A stretch of 47,673 nucleotides of DNA from Caldilineaceae bacterium (GCA_022821585.1 JAJEDI010000094.1:1-47673), one strand, 5' to 3'; positions 34,576 through 45,993 are shown, counted from the first letter of the stretch. Notes: generated by a model from the letters alone, not told the origin. A program made the numbers and translations.

Positions 34576-35127
34576 ATGACGAATGATGCACGCGCTCAGG
34601 AAATTGCCACACTGGGAGGGGGCTGCTTCTGGTGCTTGGAACCCCTCTATGAAGAGTTGATCGGCGTAAGTCAGGTCGTTTCCGGCTACGCCGGCGGCCA
34701 CGTCCCCAACCCCACCTACGAGCAGGTCTGCGCAAAGACCACCGGCCACGCCGAAGTGATACAGGTCACGTTCGACCCTTCCTTGGTCTCGTTTCGCCAG
34801 ATCCTCGAAGTCTTCTTCACCTCCCACGATCCCACCACCCCCAATCGCCAGGGCAATGACGTGGGGCCCCAATACCGCTCCGTCATTCTCTACCATGACG
34901 ACGAGCAAAAAAGAGTATCTGAGGAGATTATCAGCGACTACGCCCCCCAGATCTGGGACGCTCCCATCGTTACCGAACTGGTCCCGCTCGACACCTTCTA
35001 CGTCGCCGAGTCTTACCATCAGAACTACTACCGCGACAATGGATTCCAGCCCTACTGCCTCTTCGTCATCCGCCCCAAAGTCAGCAAATTCCGCAAACAA
35101 TGGCAGGCCAAACTGAAAGCGAGCTAG
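34576..35127 (+). CDS. msrA: peptide-methionine (S)-S-oxide reductase MsrA
   Basis: 183 residues from the ATG at 34576, preceded by GGGAGAAG. The catalytic motif GCFWC has its nucleophilic Cys at residue 17, followed by the expected SGYAGG, YEQVC, GHAEVIQVTFDP, FFTSHDPTTPNRQGNDVGPQYRS and the C-terminal ESYHQNYYRDN. MsrA repairs oxidised methionine in the cytoplasm. Oddly, it heads a run of catabolic genes: the next start is seven bases after its stop. No MsrB domain is fused. Confidence 0.95.
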   Translation: MTNDARAQEIATLGGGCFWCLEPLYEELIGVSQVVSGYAGGHVPNPTYEQVCAKTTGHAEVIQVTFDPSLVSFRQILEVFFTSHDPTTPNRQGNDVGPQYRSVILYHDDEQKRVSEEIISDYAPQIWDAPIVTELVPLDTFYVAESYHQNYYRDNGFQPYCLFVIRPKVSKFRKQWQAKLKAS

Positions 35128-35134
35128 CGCGAAC

Positions 35135-36436
35135 ATGTCTTCACAATCCGATATCGCCGCCTTCATTCTGCAGACCCCCCTCGTCGATACCCACGAGCAC
35201 ATGAAGGGCGAAGAAACCTACCTGGAAGAGAGTCCCGACATTCTTTGCCAGCTATTCCAGAACTATGTCCCTGCCGACTTGTTCGTTGCCGGTGCCACCC
35301 AAGAGGCGGTCGAAAACCTGTGCGACCCGTCGGACTCTGATGTGGCCGCCCGCTTCGCCCCCATTCAAGAGGCATGGGCGAGGGTACAGCACACCGGCTA
35401 CGGCGAGGCCGTGAGCATCATCGCAAAAGATCTGTACGGCATCGATGAACTTACTCCCGATTCTATCGCCGCCGCCCAGGAAAAGAACGCCGCCCTGGTC
35501 CAGCCGGGTGAACGACTGCGTTTGCTCCGGGATGAGGCGAATCTGGACCACATCCAGACCGATGCCAAATCAATGACCGTCCTCCCCGACCTTTCGGGGC
35601 CCGACTTCTTCTTCTATGACATCTCCTGGGTCGACTTCTGCTCAGGAAGGCCCAATCACGAAGAAATCGCCCAACATACCGGCCAGGAAGTATCCGACCT
35701 CTATTCATTGCAGCGTGTGATGGAGACCATCTTCGCCTCTTCCTCCTCCCCTGCCATCGCCGTCAAATCGCAGCACGCCTACAACCGCACACTGCGCTGG
35801 CAAGAGCGCAGCCGCGACGAGGCCGCTAAAGCCCTCGACATCTATCTGCGTGACGGCGAGGAGCTCGACGAAGCCGCCAGGCTCTGCCTCGGCGACTGGT
35901 GCTGGGCCCGGGGCGTGGAACTGTGCATTGAGCATGATCTGCCCATGAAGATCCACACCGGCTACTATGCCGGACACAGCCGCATGCCCGTGGACTATAT
36001 CCGCAGCGGCAATCTCTGCCCCCTGCTCGCCAAATATCCCGATGCCCGCTTCGTCCTCATGCACATCGCCTACCCGTATACCGAAGAGTTAATCGCACTG
36101 GCCAAGCACTACCCAAACGTCTATGCCGACCTCTGCTGGGCCTGGAGCATCAACCCCTATAGCTCCATGGAGTTCGTCCGCCGCTTCATTCACGCCGCCC
36201 CGGCCAACAAGCTTTTCCTCTTCGGCGGAGATACCGGCTACCCCGGCGCCGCCCTTGCCTACGCCAAACAGGCACGTACTTGGTTCACCAGGGTCATGCA
36301 GTCGGAAATCTCCGAAGGTTTCCTCACCGAAGCCCAGGCCATCGACCTCGCCCGCCGCTACATGCGCGACAACCAGTACGAATGTTTCCGCGCCGACGAA
36401 AAGAAGGAAACCCTACGCGCCGCCGTGGCACAATGA
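35135..36436 (+). CDS. amidohydrolase family protein
   Basis: 433 residues. The metal motif DTHEHM is near residue 18, followed by a TIM-barrel layout with KSQHAYNRTLRW, MKIHTGYYAGHS, FVLMHIAYPYTEE, VYADLCWAWSINPYSS and FLFGGDTGYPG (last metal-binding Asp), then a C-terminal helix RYMRDNQYECFRA. The barrel recalls both amidohydrolase-2 proteins and uronate isomerase; the length and insertions fit an uncharacterised branch. Placed between msrA and a sulfatase, it may act on a sugar-derived substrate, which is inferred. Confidence 0.82.
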   Translation: MSSQSDIAAFILQTPLVDTHEHMKGEETYLEESPDILCQLFQNYVPADLFVAGATQEAVENLCDPSDSDVAARFAPIQEAWARVQHTGYGEAVSIIAKDLYGIDELTPDSIAAAQEKNAALVQPGERLRLLRDEANLDHIQTDAKSMTVLPDLSGPDFFFYDISWVDFCSGRPNHEEIAQHTGQEVSDLYSLQRVMETIFASSSSPAIAVKSQHAYNRTLRWQERSRDEAAKALDIYLRDGEELDEAARLCLGDWCWARGVELCIEHDLPMKIHTGYYAGHSRMPVDYIRSGNLCPLLAKYPDARFVLMHIAYPYTEELIALAKHYPNVYADLCWAWSINPYSSMEFVRRFIHAAPANKLFLFGGDTGYPGAALAYAKQARTWFTRVMQSEISEGFLTEAQAIDLARRYMRDNQYECFRADEKKETLRAAVAQ

Positions 36437-36459
36437 CCAGAGCAGAGGAGCCTAGCCGG

Positions 36460-37890
36460 ATGGCCGACAGTCGTCCCAACATTATTCTGATCATCACCGA
36501 CCAGCAGCGCTTCGACACCATCGCCGCGCTTGGCTTCGACTACATGGAGACTCCCAACCTCGACCGCCTCGTACACGAGGGGGTGAGCTTCACCAACTGC
36601 CACATCACCGCGCCTTCGTGCGCACCCGCCCGCGCCAGTCTCTTCACCGGCTACTATCCCCACACCACCGGCATTCTCAAGAACGGCGACCGCTGGACCA
36701 GCTCTTGGGTTGAGGAACTGAGCGCCAGCGGCTACCACTGCGTCAACGTGGGCAAAATGCACACCTCTCCCTTTGAGACGCCTCTCGGCTTTCACGAGCG
36801 CTACGTCGTTGAGAACAAAGATCGTTACCTCGAAGGCCGCTACTACTTCGACGAATGGGACAAGGCCCTCCGCGCCCGCGGCCAAGTCAAGCAGCAACGT
36901 GTTCTATACCGCCAGCGCGACGACTACAACGAATCCCTCGGTGCATTCGACTGGGAGCTGCCCGAAGACCTGCACTCCGATGTGTTCGTCGGCGACTTCG
37001 CCACCTGGTGGCTTCGCAACAAGCCCAAACCGGAAGGACCCCTCTTCATACAGGTGGGCTTTCCCGGACCTCACCCCCCGTACGATCCAACCCCCCGCTT
37101 CAGCCAGGCCTATATGGACAAGGATCTGCCCCTCCAACCGGTCACAGACGAGGAACTCGCCGGTCAGCCGCCCCCTTTCCTTGAAATGCGTGCTCACAAC
37201 GCCGAAGTGGACCACGATTCAGTGATGCACCTCCTGGACCCTAAACGAGAGCAGCGCCATCGCCAGCGTGCCTATTACATGGCCAACGTCTCGATGATCG
37301 ACGAAAAAGTGGGCGAACTGCTGACCGCCCTCGAGGAAAAGGGCTACCTCGAAAACGCTGTCGTCATTTTCACATCGGACCACGGCGACTGCCTCGGAGA
37401 TCACGGTCACAGCCAGAAGTGGACGATGTACGACATCATCACCCGCGTGCCCACCATCGTCTGGGCGCCCGGTCGCTTCGCCGGCGGCCGCTCGCTCGAC
37501 CAGCTCTGCTCTCTCTTCGACCTCGGGCCCACGATTCTCGAACTGGCAGGGCTTGAGACGCCCGAGGACTTTGCTGCCGAATCCTTACTGCCCGCCCTCG
37601 AAGGAGAGAACTGGCAGGGCCGTGAAACCGTCTTTGCCGAACACTGCCGCGACGGCCTCTTGCCCGCCGAATACATGTCCATGGCGCGCACCATGGACTG
37701 GAAGCTTGTCCACTTTGTCGGCGAAACATACGGCCAGCTCTTCGACCTGGTCAATGATCCGGAAGAGGTCAACAATCTGTGGGACGACCCTGCCCATGCA
37801 GACCGAAAAGAAGAGCTTCTCCAAACTCTATTGACATGGCGCATCCGTAGCGGACTGACCGCCAAGGATTGGGCAATGAACAGCCGCTAA
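36460..37890 (+). CDS. arylsulfatase / choline-sulfatase family enzyme (formylglycine type)
   Basis: 476 residues from the ATG at 36460, with GAGGAG ten bases upstream. An ATG at 36433 overlapping the previous stop as ATGA is an alternative, adding nine residues. The maturation motif C-x-P-x-R is Cys54-Ala-Pro-Ala-Arg58, the cysteine to be converted to formylglycine, so a maturase elsewhere is needed. The N-terminal metal site (IITDQQR) and the second one (TSDHGDCLGDHG) are present. No signal peptide is seen, so it likely desulfates imported sugars. It is followed after 12 bases by an enolase-superfamily gene. Confidence 0.92.
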   Translation: MADSRPNIILIITDQQRFDTIAALGFDYMETPNLDRLVHEGVSFTNCHITAPSCAPARASLFTGYYPHTTGILKNGDRWTSSWVEELSASGYHCVNVGKMHTSPFETPLGFHERYVVENKDRYLEGRYYFDEWDKALRARGQVKQQRVLYRQRDDYNESLGAFDWELPEDLHSDVFVGDFATWWLRNKPKPEGPLFIQVGFPGPHPPYDPTPRFSQAYMDKDLPLQPVTDEELAGQPPPFLEMRAHNAEVDHDSVMHLLDPKREQRHRQRAYYMANVSMIDEKVGELLTALEEKGYLENAVVIFTSDHGDCLGDHGHSQKWTMYDIITRVPTIVWAPGRFAGGRSLDQLCSLFDLGPTILELAGLETPEDFAAESLLPALEGENWQGRETVFAEHCRDGLLPAEYMSMARTMDWKLVHFVGETYGQLFDLVNDPEEVNNLWDDPAHADRKEELLQTLLTWRIRSGLTAKDWAMNSR

Positions 37891-37902
37891 AGGGAGATCA
37901 CA

Positions 37903-39042
37903 ATGAAGATCACCGATGTCCGTACCATCTTCGTTGACCGCTACCTGTTCGTGGAAGTGGACACGGACGCCGGCATTTCAGGTCTGGGAGAGTCCGGCGC
38001 CTGGGGTTTCCTCGAAGCCTCAGCCGGCGCCGTCGAGACCTTCAAGCGCTATCTGATCGGCCAGGATCCCTTGCGCATCGAGCACCACTGGCAGTACCTC
38101 TACCGTTGGAGCCACTTTCGCGGCGCCGCCGTAATGGGCGCACTCAGCGCCGTCGACATCGCCCTCTGGGACATCGCCGGCAAGCATTTCGGCGTCCCCG
38201 CCTACCAGCTTCTCGGCGGCAAAGTGCGCGACAAGGCCCGCGTCTACTATCACGTCTTTGGCGAATCCAAGGAAGAGCTGATCGCTGGCTGCGCCGACGC
38301 CCGCGCACGCGGCTTCACCGCCGTCGGACACCTCACGCCCTTCCTCGACGACAGCCGCGACCTCCCCTACTTCAAGACCCACGTCGACATGATCGAGGAC
38401 GCCATCGAAACCGTGGCAGCCTATCGCCAGGCCGTCGGCCGCGACGTCGACCTCTGCATCGAGATCCACCGCCGTCTTACCCCCAGCGAGGCTGTCGTGC
38501 TCGGTCGCGGCATCGAACCCTTCCACCCCTTCTTCTACGAAGACCCCGTTACACCGGACAACCTTGACGAAATGGCGCTCGTCGCATCCAAAATCGGCAT
38601 CCCCATCGCCACCGGCGAACGCCTGCACAGCATCTGGGAATTCCAGGCCCTTTTGCAGCGCGGCGCCGTCCAGTTCGTGCGTCCCGATGTCTGCATGGTC
38701 GGCGGTCTGAGCCACGCCAAGAAGATCGCCGCCCTCGCCGAAGCATTCCACGTCCAGGTCGTCCCCCACAATCCGCTCAGCCCTGTCAGCACCGCCGCCT
38801 GCATCCAACTCGCCGCCTGCATTCCCAACTTCGCCCTCCAGGAATACCCCATAGGCGAAGACGTACCGCCAAAAAGCGAAATCGTCAAAACCGCCCTCAC
38901 TCAGGAAGACGGCTTCCTCATTATCCCCGACGCCCCCGGCATCGGCATCGAGCTCGCCGAAGACGCCGCCGAGCGCCATCCTTACGCCCCCCGCGCAGTC
39001 AAGACGCGCCTCCACGCCGACGGCTCGGTCGTTGACCAATAG
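37903..39042 (+). CDS. mandelate racemase/muconate lactonizing enzyme family sugar-acid dehydratase
   Basis: 379 residues, with AAAGGGAGA before the ATG. The enolase-superfamily capping domain (residues 1-115, with AVDIALWDIAGKHFGVPAYQLLGG) is followed by a barrel carrying the metal ligands in LCIEIHRRL, FYEDPV and ATGERL (Glu), and the general acid/base His in VVPHNPLSPVST. The pattern is closest to the D-galactonate and D-mannonate dehydratase branch, which removes water from sugar acids to give 2-keto-3-deoxy acids. Together with uxuA on the other side of msrA it suggests sugar-acid catabolism. Confidence 0.9.
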   Translation: MKITDVRTIFVDRYLFVEVDTDAGISGLGESGAWGFLEASAGAVETFKRYLIGQDPLRIEHHWQYLYRWSHFRGAAVMGALSAVDIALWDIAGKHFGVPAYQLLGGKVRDKARVYYHVFGESKEELIAGCADARARGFTAVGHLTPFLDDSRDLPYFKTHVDMIEDAIETVAAYRQAVGRDVDLCIEIHRRLTPSEAVVLGRGIEPFHPFFYEDPVTPDNLDEMALVASKIGIPIATGERLHSIWEFQALLQRGAVQFVRPDVCMVGGLSHAKKIAALAEAFHVQVVPHNPLSPVSTAACIQLAACIPNFALQEYPIGEDVPPKSEIVKTALTQEDGFLIIPDAPGIGIELAEDAAERHPYAPRAVKTRLHADGSVVDQ

Positions 39043-39110
39043 GCTCTCAGTCCCAGTCCCGACTGCGTTAAGAAATCGAATATGCCTTCGTCTGAAAAGG
39101 CCGCAAGCCG

Positions 39111-39968
39111 TCAATTCCCGCCCTGCAAGACGAACCTTCGCAATGCCCACGCCACCCCTTCATCATCATTGGTTGGACCAACGACTGTGGCTGAATCCTT
39201 CACCTCGGGCGGCGCATTGCCCATCGCAACGCTTGTGCCTGCCGCGGCAAACATTGGCATGTCGTTTGGGTTGTCGCCGATGGCGAGGATTTGTCCGAGA
39301 GGAATACCCAGCTTTCCCGCCACGAGTCTAACCGCCGTACCCTTGTCGGCACGAAGGGGAAAGATGCACAGCGAATGCAGGCTGCCATCGGGCTCGTAAT
39401 ACGTCTCTGCGCGGCACGCTTGACTGTACTGCGCTGTAAGTTCCCGTGCTGCGGCAATCGCATCCGGCTCATGCAGAATCATCCGTTTAGGCTCAGCGAC
39501 TAAGGCTTCCTCGTTCGCTGAAACAATCACTAGCTGTGAAGTGCCTTGACTGCCTTCCAGTCCTGCGATGGACCTGTTCTCTACAAGCCCGAGCGGCTGC
39601 CCCGGCCTTTGCCGCAAGTAACTGCAGCTTCCCACACTGGTGCTAACCTCCCATCCATTGCGATCCGCGAGTCGCGCAATCTCACGCGCAACCTCTATCG
39701 GAATCGTGTATGACGCCCAAATCGGACCTGCCGGAGAAGCGAAGACCTGCGCCCCATTAGTGCATATCATCGGATCGCTCAACCCCAGTCGCGCGCACAG
39801 TTGACGAACGCCAGCCGCGTTTCGCGTAGTACTTATGACAACCCGAACGCCCGCTTGGGCAGCAGCTTGCAACATCCGTATGCCTTCGGGCGCGGGCATG
39901 CCATCGCTGCGAAATAGTGTGCCGTCAAGATCAACTGAGATGATACCTATAGAGAAGCTCCCAATCAT
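39111..39968 (-). CDS. HAD-superfamily Cof-type phosphatase
   Basis: 285 residues from the ATG at 39968, which has GAGGA upstream on the minus strand; the frame is open 36 codons further without support. Motif I is VDLDGTLFRSDG, motif II the Ser/Thr in VVISTTRN, and motif IV AIGDNPNDMPMFAAAG. The long insert between motifs II and III marks the C2 cap of the Cof/IIB subgroup, which dephosphorylates sugar phosphates and cofactors such as FMN or PLP. It is convergent with the dehydratase gene and divergent from leuS. Confidence 0.9.
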   Translation of the reverse strand: MIGSFSIGIISVDLDGTLFRSDGMPAPEGIRMLQAAAQAGVRVVISTTRNAAGVRQLCARLGLSDPMICTNGAQVFASPAGPIWASYTIPIEVAREIARLADRNGWEVSTSVGSCSYLRQRPGQPLGLVENRSIAGLEGSQGTSQLVIVSANEEALVAEPKRMILHEPDAIAAARELTAQYSQACRAETYYEPDGSLHSLCIFPLRADKGTAVRLVAGKLGIPLGQILAIGDNPNDMPMFAAAGTSVAMGNAPPEVKDSATVVGPTNDDEGVAWALRRFVLQGGN

Positions 39969-40225
39969 AGCTGTTTCCTCAATGAAGAAAACGTAGTGCG
40001 CTCCGCCCCTATGCCATACTGTCCCTGACTTTCGTGCAGAATCGGCACCCCTTTTTCCTGGCGCATCGAAGTTCAAAAAGACTCGCAGAATCTGCTGAAC
40101 CCAAATGCCAGGAGACTTCTGGTTAACCTAACCCTTGAACTGTTCTCTTGCCAAATTCACTGACCAGGTTCAGGTCCTCCTTACTGTAGCCAGTGAGAGC
40201 CACTTCATGAGCCCTACTCTCTGAT

Positions 40226-40255
40226 TTGCCTTAGCAAGAAATCGCGTGTTATATT
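40226..40255 (+). promoter_or_regulatory. candidate leuS promoter
   Basis: TTGCCT at 40226-40231 and TATATT at 40250-40255 are 18 bases apart. The -10 is one base off consensus, the -35 two bases off. The start would be near 40262. Confidence 0.4.
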
Positions 40256-40440
40256 TGCTTCCACTATGAGAATTGATGCACGAGAACCCCGCATCCCAGT
40301 TCATTTCACCACCGACGGCACCTCTGTCGGCGGTCTCCTCGCTCTTAGATAGCCCGCGCCAGGGCTCTGAGTACCCCATGCCCTGTCCCTGAGCGGGCGC
40401 AACCACCAGCATAAGATTCGGAACATGAACCGCAAAGTCG

Positions 40441-40462
40441 CGCGCATGGTAACCATGTCGCG
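40441..40462. promoter_or_regulatory. dyad in the leuS leader
   Basis: CATGGT-A-ACCATG is a perfect inverted repeat with one central base, flanked on both sides by CGCG. It could be a protein-binding site or a hairpin in the leader RNA. It lies 75 bases before the leuS ATG. Confidence 0.35.
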
Positions 40463-40536
40463 TCGCGAAAACTTTCTGAACACATTTCACAAGAAGATTC
40501 CAATACAAGAATCCTCCGTTACAGGAGATACATACC

Positions 40537-43074
<2,538 letters not shown>

Positions 43075-43078
43075 CGCC

Positions 43079-43390
43079 ATGAAAGTCATGATCGATCTCT
43101 GTGTTGTCCCCATCGGCGTCGGCGTCTCCGTTTCGGAGTACGTCGCCGCCTGCGAGCGCATTCTCGACGATGCCGGCCTCAGCCATCAGATGCACGCATA
43201 CGGCACCAACGTCGAAGGCGAGTGGGACGAGGTCTTTGCGGCCGTGAAGCGCTGCCACGAGGTTGTTCACGCAATGGGCGCGCCCAGAATCTCAACCAGT
43301 CTGAAGGTCGGCACCCGCTGCGATCGCGAACAAAGCATGCAGGACAAGGTCGACAGCGTGAACCGCAAGTTAGGACGAGGTGTCCAATGA
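43079..43390 (+). CDS. MTH1187 family thiamine-binding protein
   Basis: 103 residues, starting four bases after the leuS stop. The sequence matches the small ferredoxin-like MTH1187/YkoF-like family: an N-terminal strand MKVMIDLCVVPIGVGVSVSEYVAACERIL, then HQMHAYGTNVEGEWDEVFAAVKRCHEVV and a C-terminal strand RISTSLKVGTRCD. Structural relatives bind thiamine or its derivatives. Its stop overlaps the next ATG as ATGA. The link to leuS is only positional. Confidence 0.87.
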   Translation: MKVMIDLCVVPIGVGVSVSEYVAACERILDDAGLSHQMHAYGTNVEGEWDEVFAAVKRCHEVVHAMGAPRISTSLKVGTRCDREQSMQDKVDSVNRKLGRGVQ

Positions 43391-43737
43391 GCGAGAACTG
43401 TATTTTCTGCAAAATCGTTGCCGGCGAGATACCCTCGAAGCAGTTCTACCAGGACGAACTGGTGTCCGCTTTTCAGGATATCTCGGCGCAGGCGCCGGTT
43501 CACATACTGATCGTCCCCAATCAGCACTTCAATGATCTGGGTGAAATGGGTGACGCCCAGGCCGATATTCTTGGGCGGATTGCCCAGGTAGCCGGACAAC
43601 TGGCTGTGCAGGAAGGAGTCTCTTCTGATGGCTGGCGCTTCGTCACAAACATAGGCAGACACGGTGGCCAGGAGGTCTTCCATACCCACTTTCACCTGCT
43701 TGGCGGACGTCCTCTCGGCCCCCTGCTGGCGCGCTGA
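43387..43737 (+). CDS. HIT family (histidine triad) nucleotide-binding protein
   Basis: 116 residues from the ATG at 43387, which overlaps the upstream TGA as ATGA; the longer open frame from 43222 merely runs through the neighbouring gene. The opening ENCIFCKIVAGEIPSK and the histidine triad VFHTHFHLLGG are textbook for HinT-type purine nucleoside phosphoramidases. The last gene before a strong terminator. Confidence 0.94.
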   Translation: MSENCIFCKIVAGEIPSKQFYQDELVSAFQDISAQAPVHILIVPNQHFNDLGEMGDAQADILGRIAQVAGQLAVQEGVSSDGWRFVTNIGRHGGQEVFHTHFHLLGGRPLGPLLAR

Positions 43738-43763
43738 ATAGTAGCAATCCTTGGCAGAGACAC

Positions 43764-43806
43764 ACAGAGGCAAGGCTTTTCACGCCTTGCCTCTGTCTTT
43801 TGTCTC
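43764..43806 (+). terminator. intrinsic terminator of the leuS operon
   Basis: A perfect 13-bp stem (ACAGAGGCAAGGC at 43764-43776 and GCCTTGCCTCTGT at 43784-43796) with a 7-base loop TTTTCAC is followed by CTTTTGTCTCC. This is the best terminator in the window and lies 27 bases after the HIT stop codon. Confidence 0.85.
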
Positions 43807-43879
43807 CTGTCCAAAACGGCCAATCGGCCAGGACAATCTCTTGGGAACTGGATCTTAGCCTACACCTGCCGCAGTGTCT

Positions 43880-44530
43880 TTACTTCACCACTGCCATCGC
43901 CAGCCCGTCCGGATAGGGGATCACCGTGCTCGTTAACCTCTCATGTTGGCTGAGCGAACGCGCAAAACTGCGCATCCCCTGCACCCAGTCCCAGTTCTGC
44001 TTCTCAGGATCCACTAGGCTCCCCCACATCTCTACATTGTCTCCCAGAATGACCGTACCTGGCCGGCTGTATTGGAGCGCAAAATCCAAGTATGCGGGAT
44101 AGTTCCCTTTGTCAGCGTCGATGAATACCAGGTCGAATGGCGCCTCCTCCGACAAGTGCGGCAGTGATTCGAGCGCAGGACCCACCCGCACTTCGATCTT
44201 GTCAGACAACCCCATCCTGTCCCACTGTTTGCGAGCGAAGTCGGCATGCTTCTGCTCCAATTCCAGGCCAATCAGCCTCCCGCCTTCCGGCAGAGCACGC
44301 GCGATCCAAGTCCCGCTGTACCCGCCCAGCACCCCGATTTCCAGCACTTTTCTGGCACCCGTCAACTGCACCATGAGTTGAAGGAATTTCCCCTGCTCCG
44401 GCCCGATACTCATGCTAGGGATCCCTTCAGACTCCGCTTCTGCCTGCAGCCTGGACAGGTCAGCGTCGTCGCTGTGAAACAAATCACGTAGAAACTGCTG
44501 ATATGGATCAACACTGGCCAGTTTGGACAT
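43880..44530 (-). CDS. class I SAM-dependent O-methyltransferase
   Basis: 216 residues, with GGAGAA before the ATG. The O-methyltransferase family 3 pattern is clear: MSIGPEQGKFLQLMVQLTGARKVLEIGVLGGYSGTWIARALP (SAM motif I), GLELEQKHADFARKQW, FDLVFIDADKGNYPAYLDFAL (metal-binding Asp) and GTVILGDNVEMWG. Members methylate catechols or caffeoyl-CoA-like phenols using a divalent metal. It lies 32 bases after radA and is probably the last gene of the glyA-radA unit. Confidence 0.91.
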   Translation of the reverse strand: MSKLASVDPYQQFLRDLFHSDDADLSRLQAEAESEGIPSMSIGPEQGKFLQLMVQLTGARKVLEIGVLGGYSGTWIARALPEGGRLIGLELEQKHADFARKQWDRMGLSDKIEVRVGPALESLPHLSEEAPFDLVFIDADKGNYPAYLDFALQYSRPGTVILGDNVEMWGSLVDPEKQNWDWVQGMRSFARSLSQHERLTSTVIPYPDGLAMAVVK

Positions 44531-44562
44531 CAGAATTCTCCACGACTTACGTCAGTAATAGT

Positions 44563-45993
44563 TTACTTCAACAGCGCCGCGTCCAGAGCGTCTGCTACCG
44601 TGCGCACGCCGATGACTTCGATTTCAGAGGGAAGGTCTGAAGGGCCTCCCCTGCCGCCGTCGTCCGCCCCATTCTTGCCTGATTGCGACCGCTTCCGCCG
44701 CAAGGCGTGACGAGGCACAATTGCGCGTCCGAATCCAAGTTTAGCTGCTTCATGTAGGCGTAGCGCCAGCTGACTGACGCTGCGGAGCTCTCCGCTCAGG
44801 CCGATTTCTCCTATAAGGGCAACCTCGGCGGCAACAGGAACATTTCGGTAGCTGCTGCATATGGCCGCCGCCACCGCCAGGTCAGCGGCCGGTTCTCCGA
44901 TACGCAGCCCCCCGATTACATTCACGAAAACGTCCTGCGTACTCAGCGAAAGACCCAACCTCTTGCTCAGCACAGCCGTAACCAGCAGCAGCCGGTTGAA
45001 GTCCACGCCGTTTACCGTACGCCGCGGCTGACTGAATGCCGTCGGACTGGCCAGCGCCTGTACCTCGACCAGCAACGGGCGGCTTCCCTCAAGCGGCACG
45101 GCGATGGCGCTGCCCGCCGCGTTCGGCAGCCGCTCCGCCAGAAACATCGCCGACGGGTTGGCGACCGGCGTCATCCCCCGCTCCGTCATCTCGAAGACAC
45201 CCACTTCATTCGTGCTGCCGAAGCGGTTCTTCACCGAATGCAAAAGGCGGTAAGCGTGAAAACGCTCTCCCTCCATCTGAAGAACCGCGTCCACCATATG
45301 CTCCAGCACACGAGGGCCCGCAATCGCCCCCTCCTTGGTCACGTGTCCCACCAGAAAAAGTGGAACATTGAGCTGTCTGGCCTGTCGCAGCAACTGTGCC
45401 GCGCAATCTCGTACCTGCGACACCGACCCAGCCGCGCTTGCGCTCGCGCCGCTGTGGATCGCCTGCACCGAGTCAACAATAACCAGGGAAGGCTTAACCT
45501 CCCCGATCTGTTCCAGAATCTGCTCCAGGATCGTGTCCGCCAGGATCAGCAGACCCCTCTCGTCCAGCCCAAGACGTGACGCGCGCTGCCCTATCTGATA
45601 AGCGCTCTCCTCAGCACTGACATATAGCACCTGGCCGGCCTTGCTCGCCACCTCCGCAGCCGTCTGGATAAGCAGCGTACTCTTCCCGATACCAGGGTCG
45701 CCGCCGACCAGAATGCCGGAGCCGGGCACTATGCCGCCCCCCAGCACGCGATTCAATTCGGCATTATCAAGGACGATTCGTCTCGACGGCTCACTGGGGA
45801 TATCCGGCAGCGCCAGAGGAGACGGCGCCTGGTGAGAGTCCGCACTGCCACCGACCAGAGCGAGCGCCCCCTCTTGCACTCGGCTCTCCTGCAGCGTGTT
45901 CCACTCGCCGCAATCCGGGCATCTCCCCATCCACTTCATCTGTGAACTGCCGCACTCACTGCAGACGAACTGGATTCTGACCTTGGTCGCCAC
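44563..45993 (-). CDS. radA: DNA repair protein RadA (Sms)
   Basis: 476 residues from a GTG start. An N-terminal zinc finger (Cys11, Cys14, Cys25, Cys28; CSECGSSQMKWMGRCPDC) leads into a RecA-like ATPase with Walker A GGDPGIGKST (97-106) and the RadA-specific motif KNRFGS. The C-terminal Lon-protease-like domain (RRTVNGVDFNRLLLVTAVLSKR, GLRIGEPAADLAVAAAICSS, ALIGEIGLSGELR) is complete, with a basic insertion RRKRSQSGKN near the end. RadA drives branch migration in recombination. It is 21 bases from glyA and likely co-transcribed. Confidence 0.96.
   Translation of the reverse strand: MATKVRIQFVCSECGSSQMKWMGRCPDCGEWNTLQESRVQEGALALVGGSADSHQAPSPLALPDIPSEPSRRIVLDNAELNRVLGGGIVPGSGILVGGDPGIGKSTLLIQTAAEVASKAGQVLYVSAEESAYQIGQRASRLGLDERGLLILADTILEQILEQIGEVKPSLVIVDSVQAIHSGASASAAGSVSQVRDCAAQLLRQARQLNVPLFLVGHVTKEGAIAGPRVLEHMVDAVLQMEGERFHAYRLLHSVKNRFGSTNEVGVFEMTERGMTPVANPSAMFLAERLPNAAGSAIAVPLEGSRPLLVEVQALASPTAFSQPRRTVNGVDFNRLLLVTAVLSKRLGLSLSTQDVFVNVIGGLRIGEPAADLAVAAAICSSYRNVPVAAEVALIGEIGLSGELRSVSQLALRLHEAAKLGFGRAIVPRHALRRKRSQSGKNGADDGGRGGPSDLPSEIEVIGVRTVADALDAALLK

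Larger units (their letters stand above)
39969..40536. other. long divergent intergenic region holding the leuS promoter and leader
   Basis: No gene is supported. A candidate promoter (40226-40255) would give a leader of about 275 bases before leuS. The leader can fold hairpins at 40310-40331 and 40351-40366 and contains a 22-base dyad at 40441-40462. Confidence 0.6.

Noticed and set aside
40165..40180. Further heptamer-repeat copy in the leuS upstream region (CACTGACCAGGTTCAGG)
   Set aside because: Only one unit is present, with no CTGCAGTT or hairpins following it.
40262..40536. T-box riboswitch before leuS
   Set aside because: The invariant TGGNACCGCG box is not present; the closest stretch (ATGGTAACCATGTCGCG) is better read as a palindrome, and no terminator with a T tract was found.
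43222..43386. N-terminal extension of the HIT protein
   Set aside because: It overlaps the MTH1187 gene almost entirely; the ATGA start at 43387 gives the normal HIT N-terminus.
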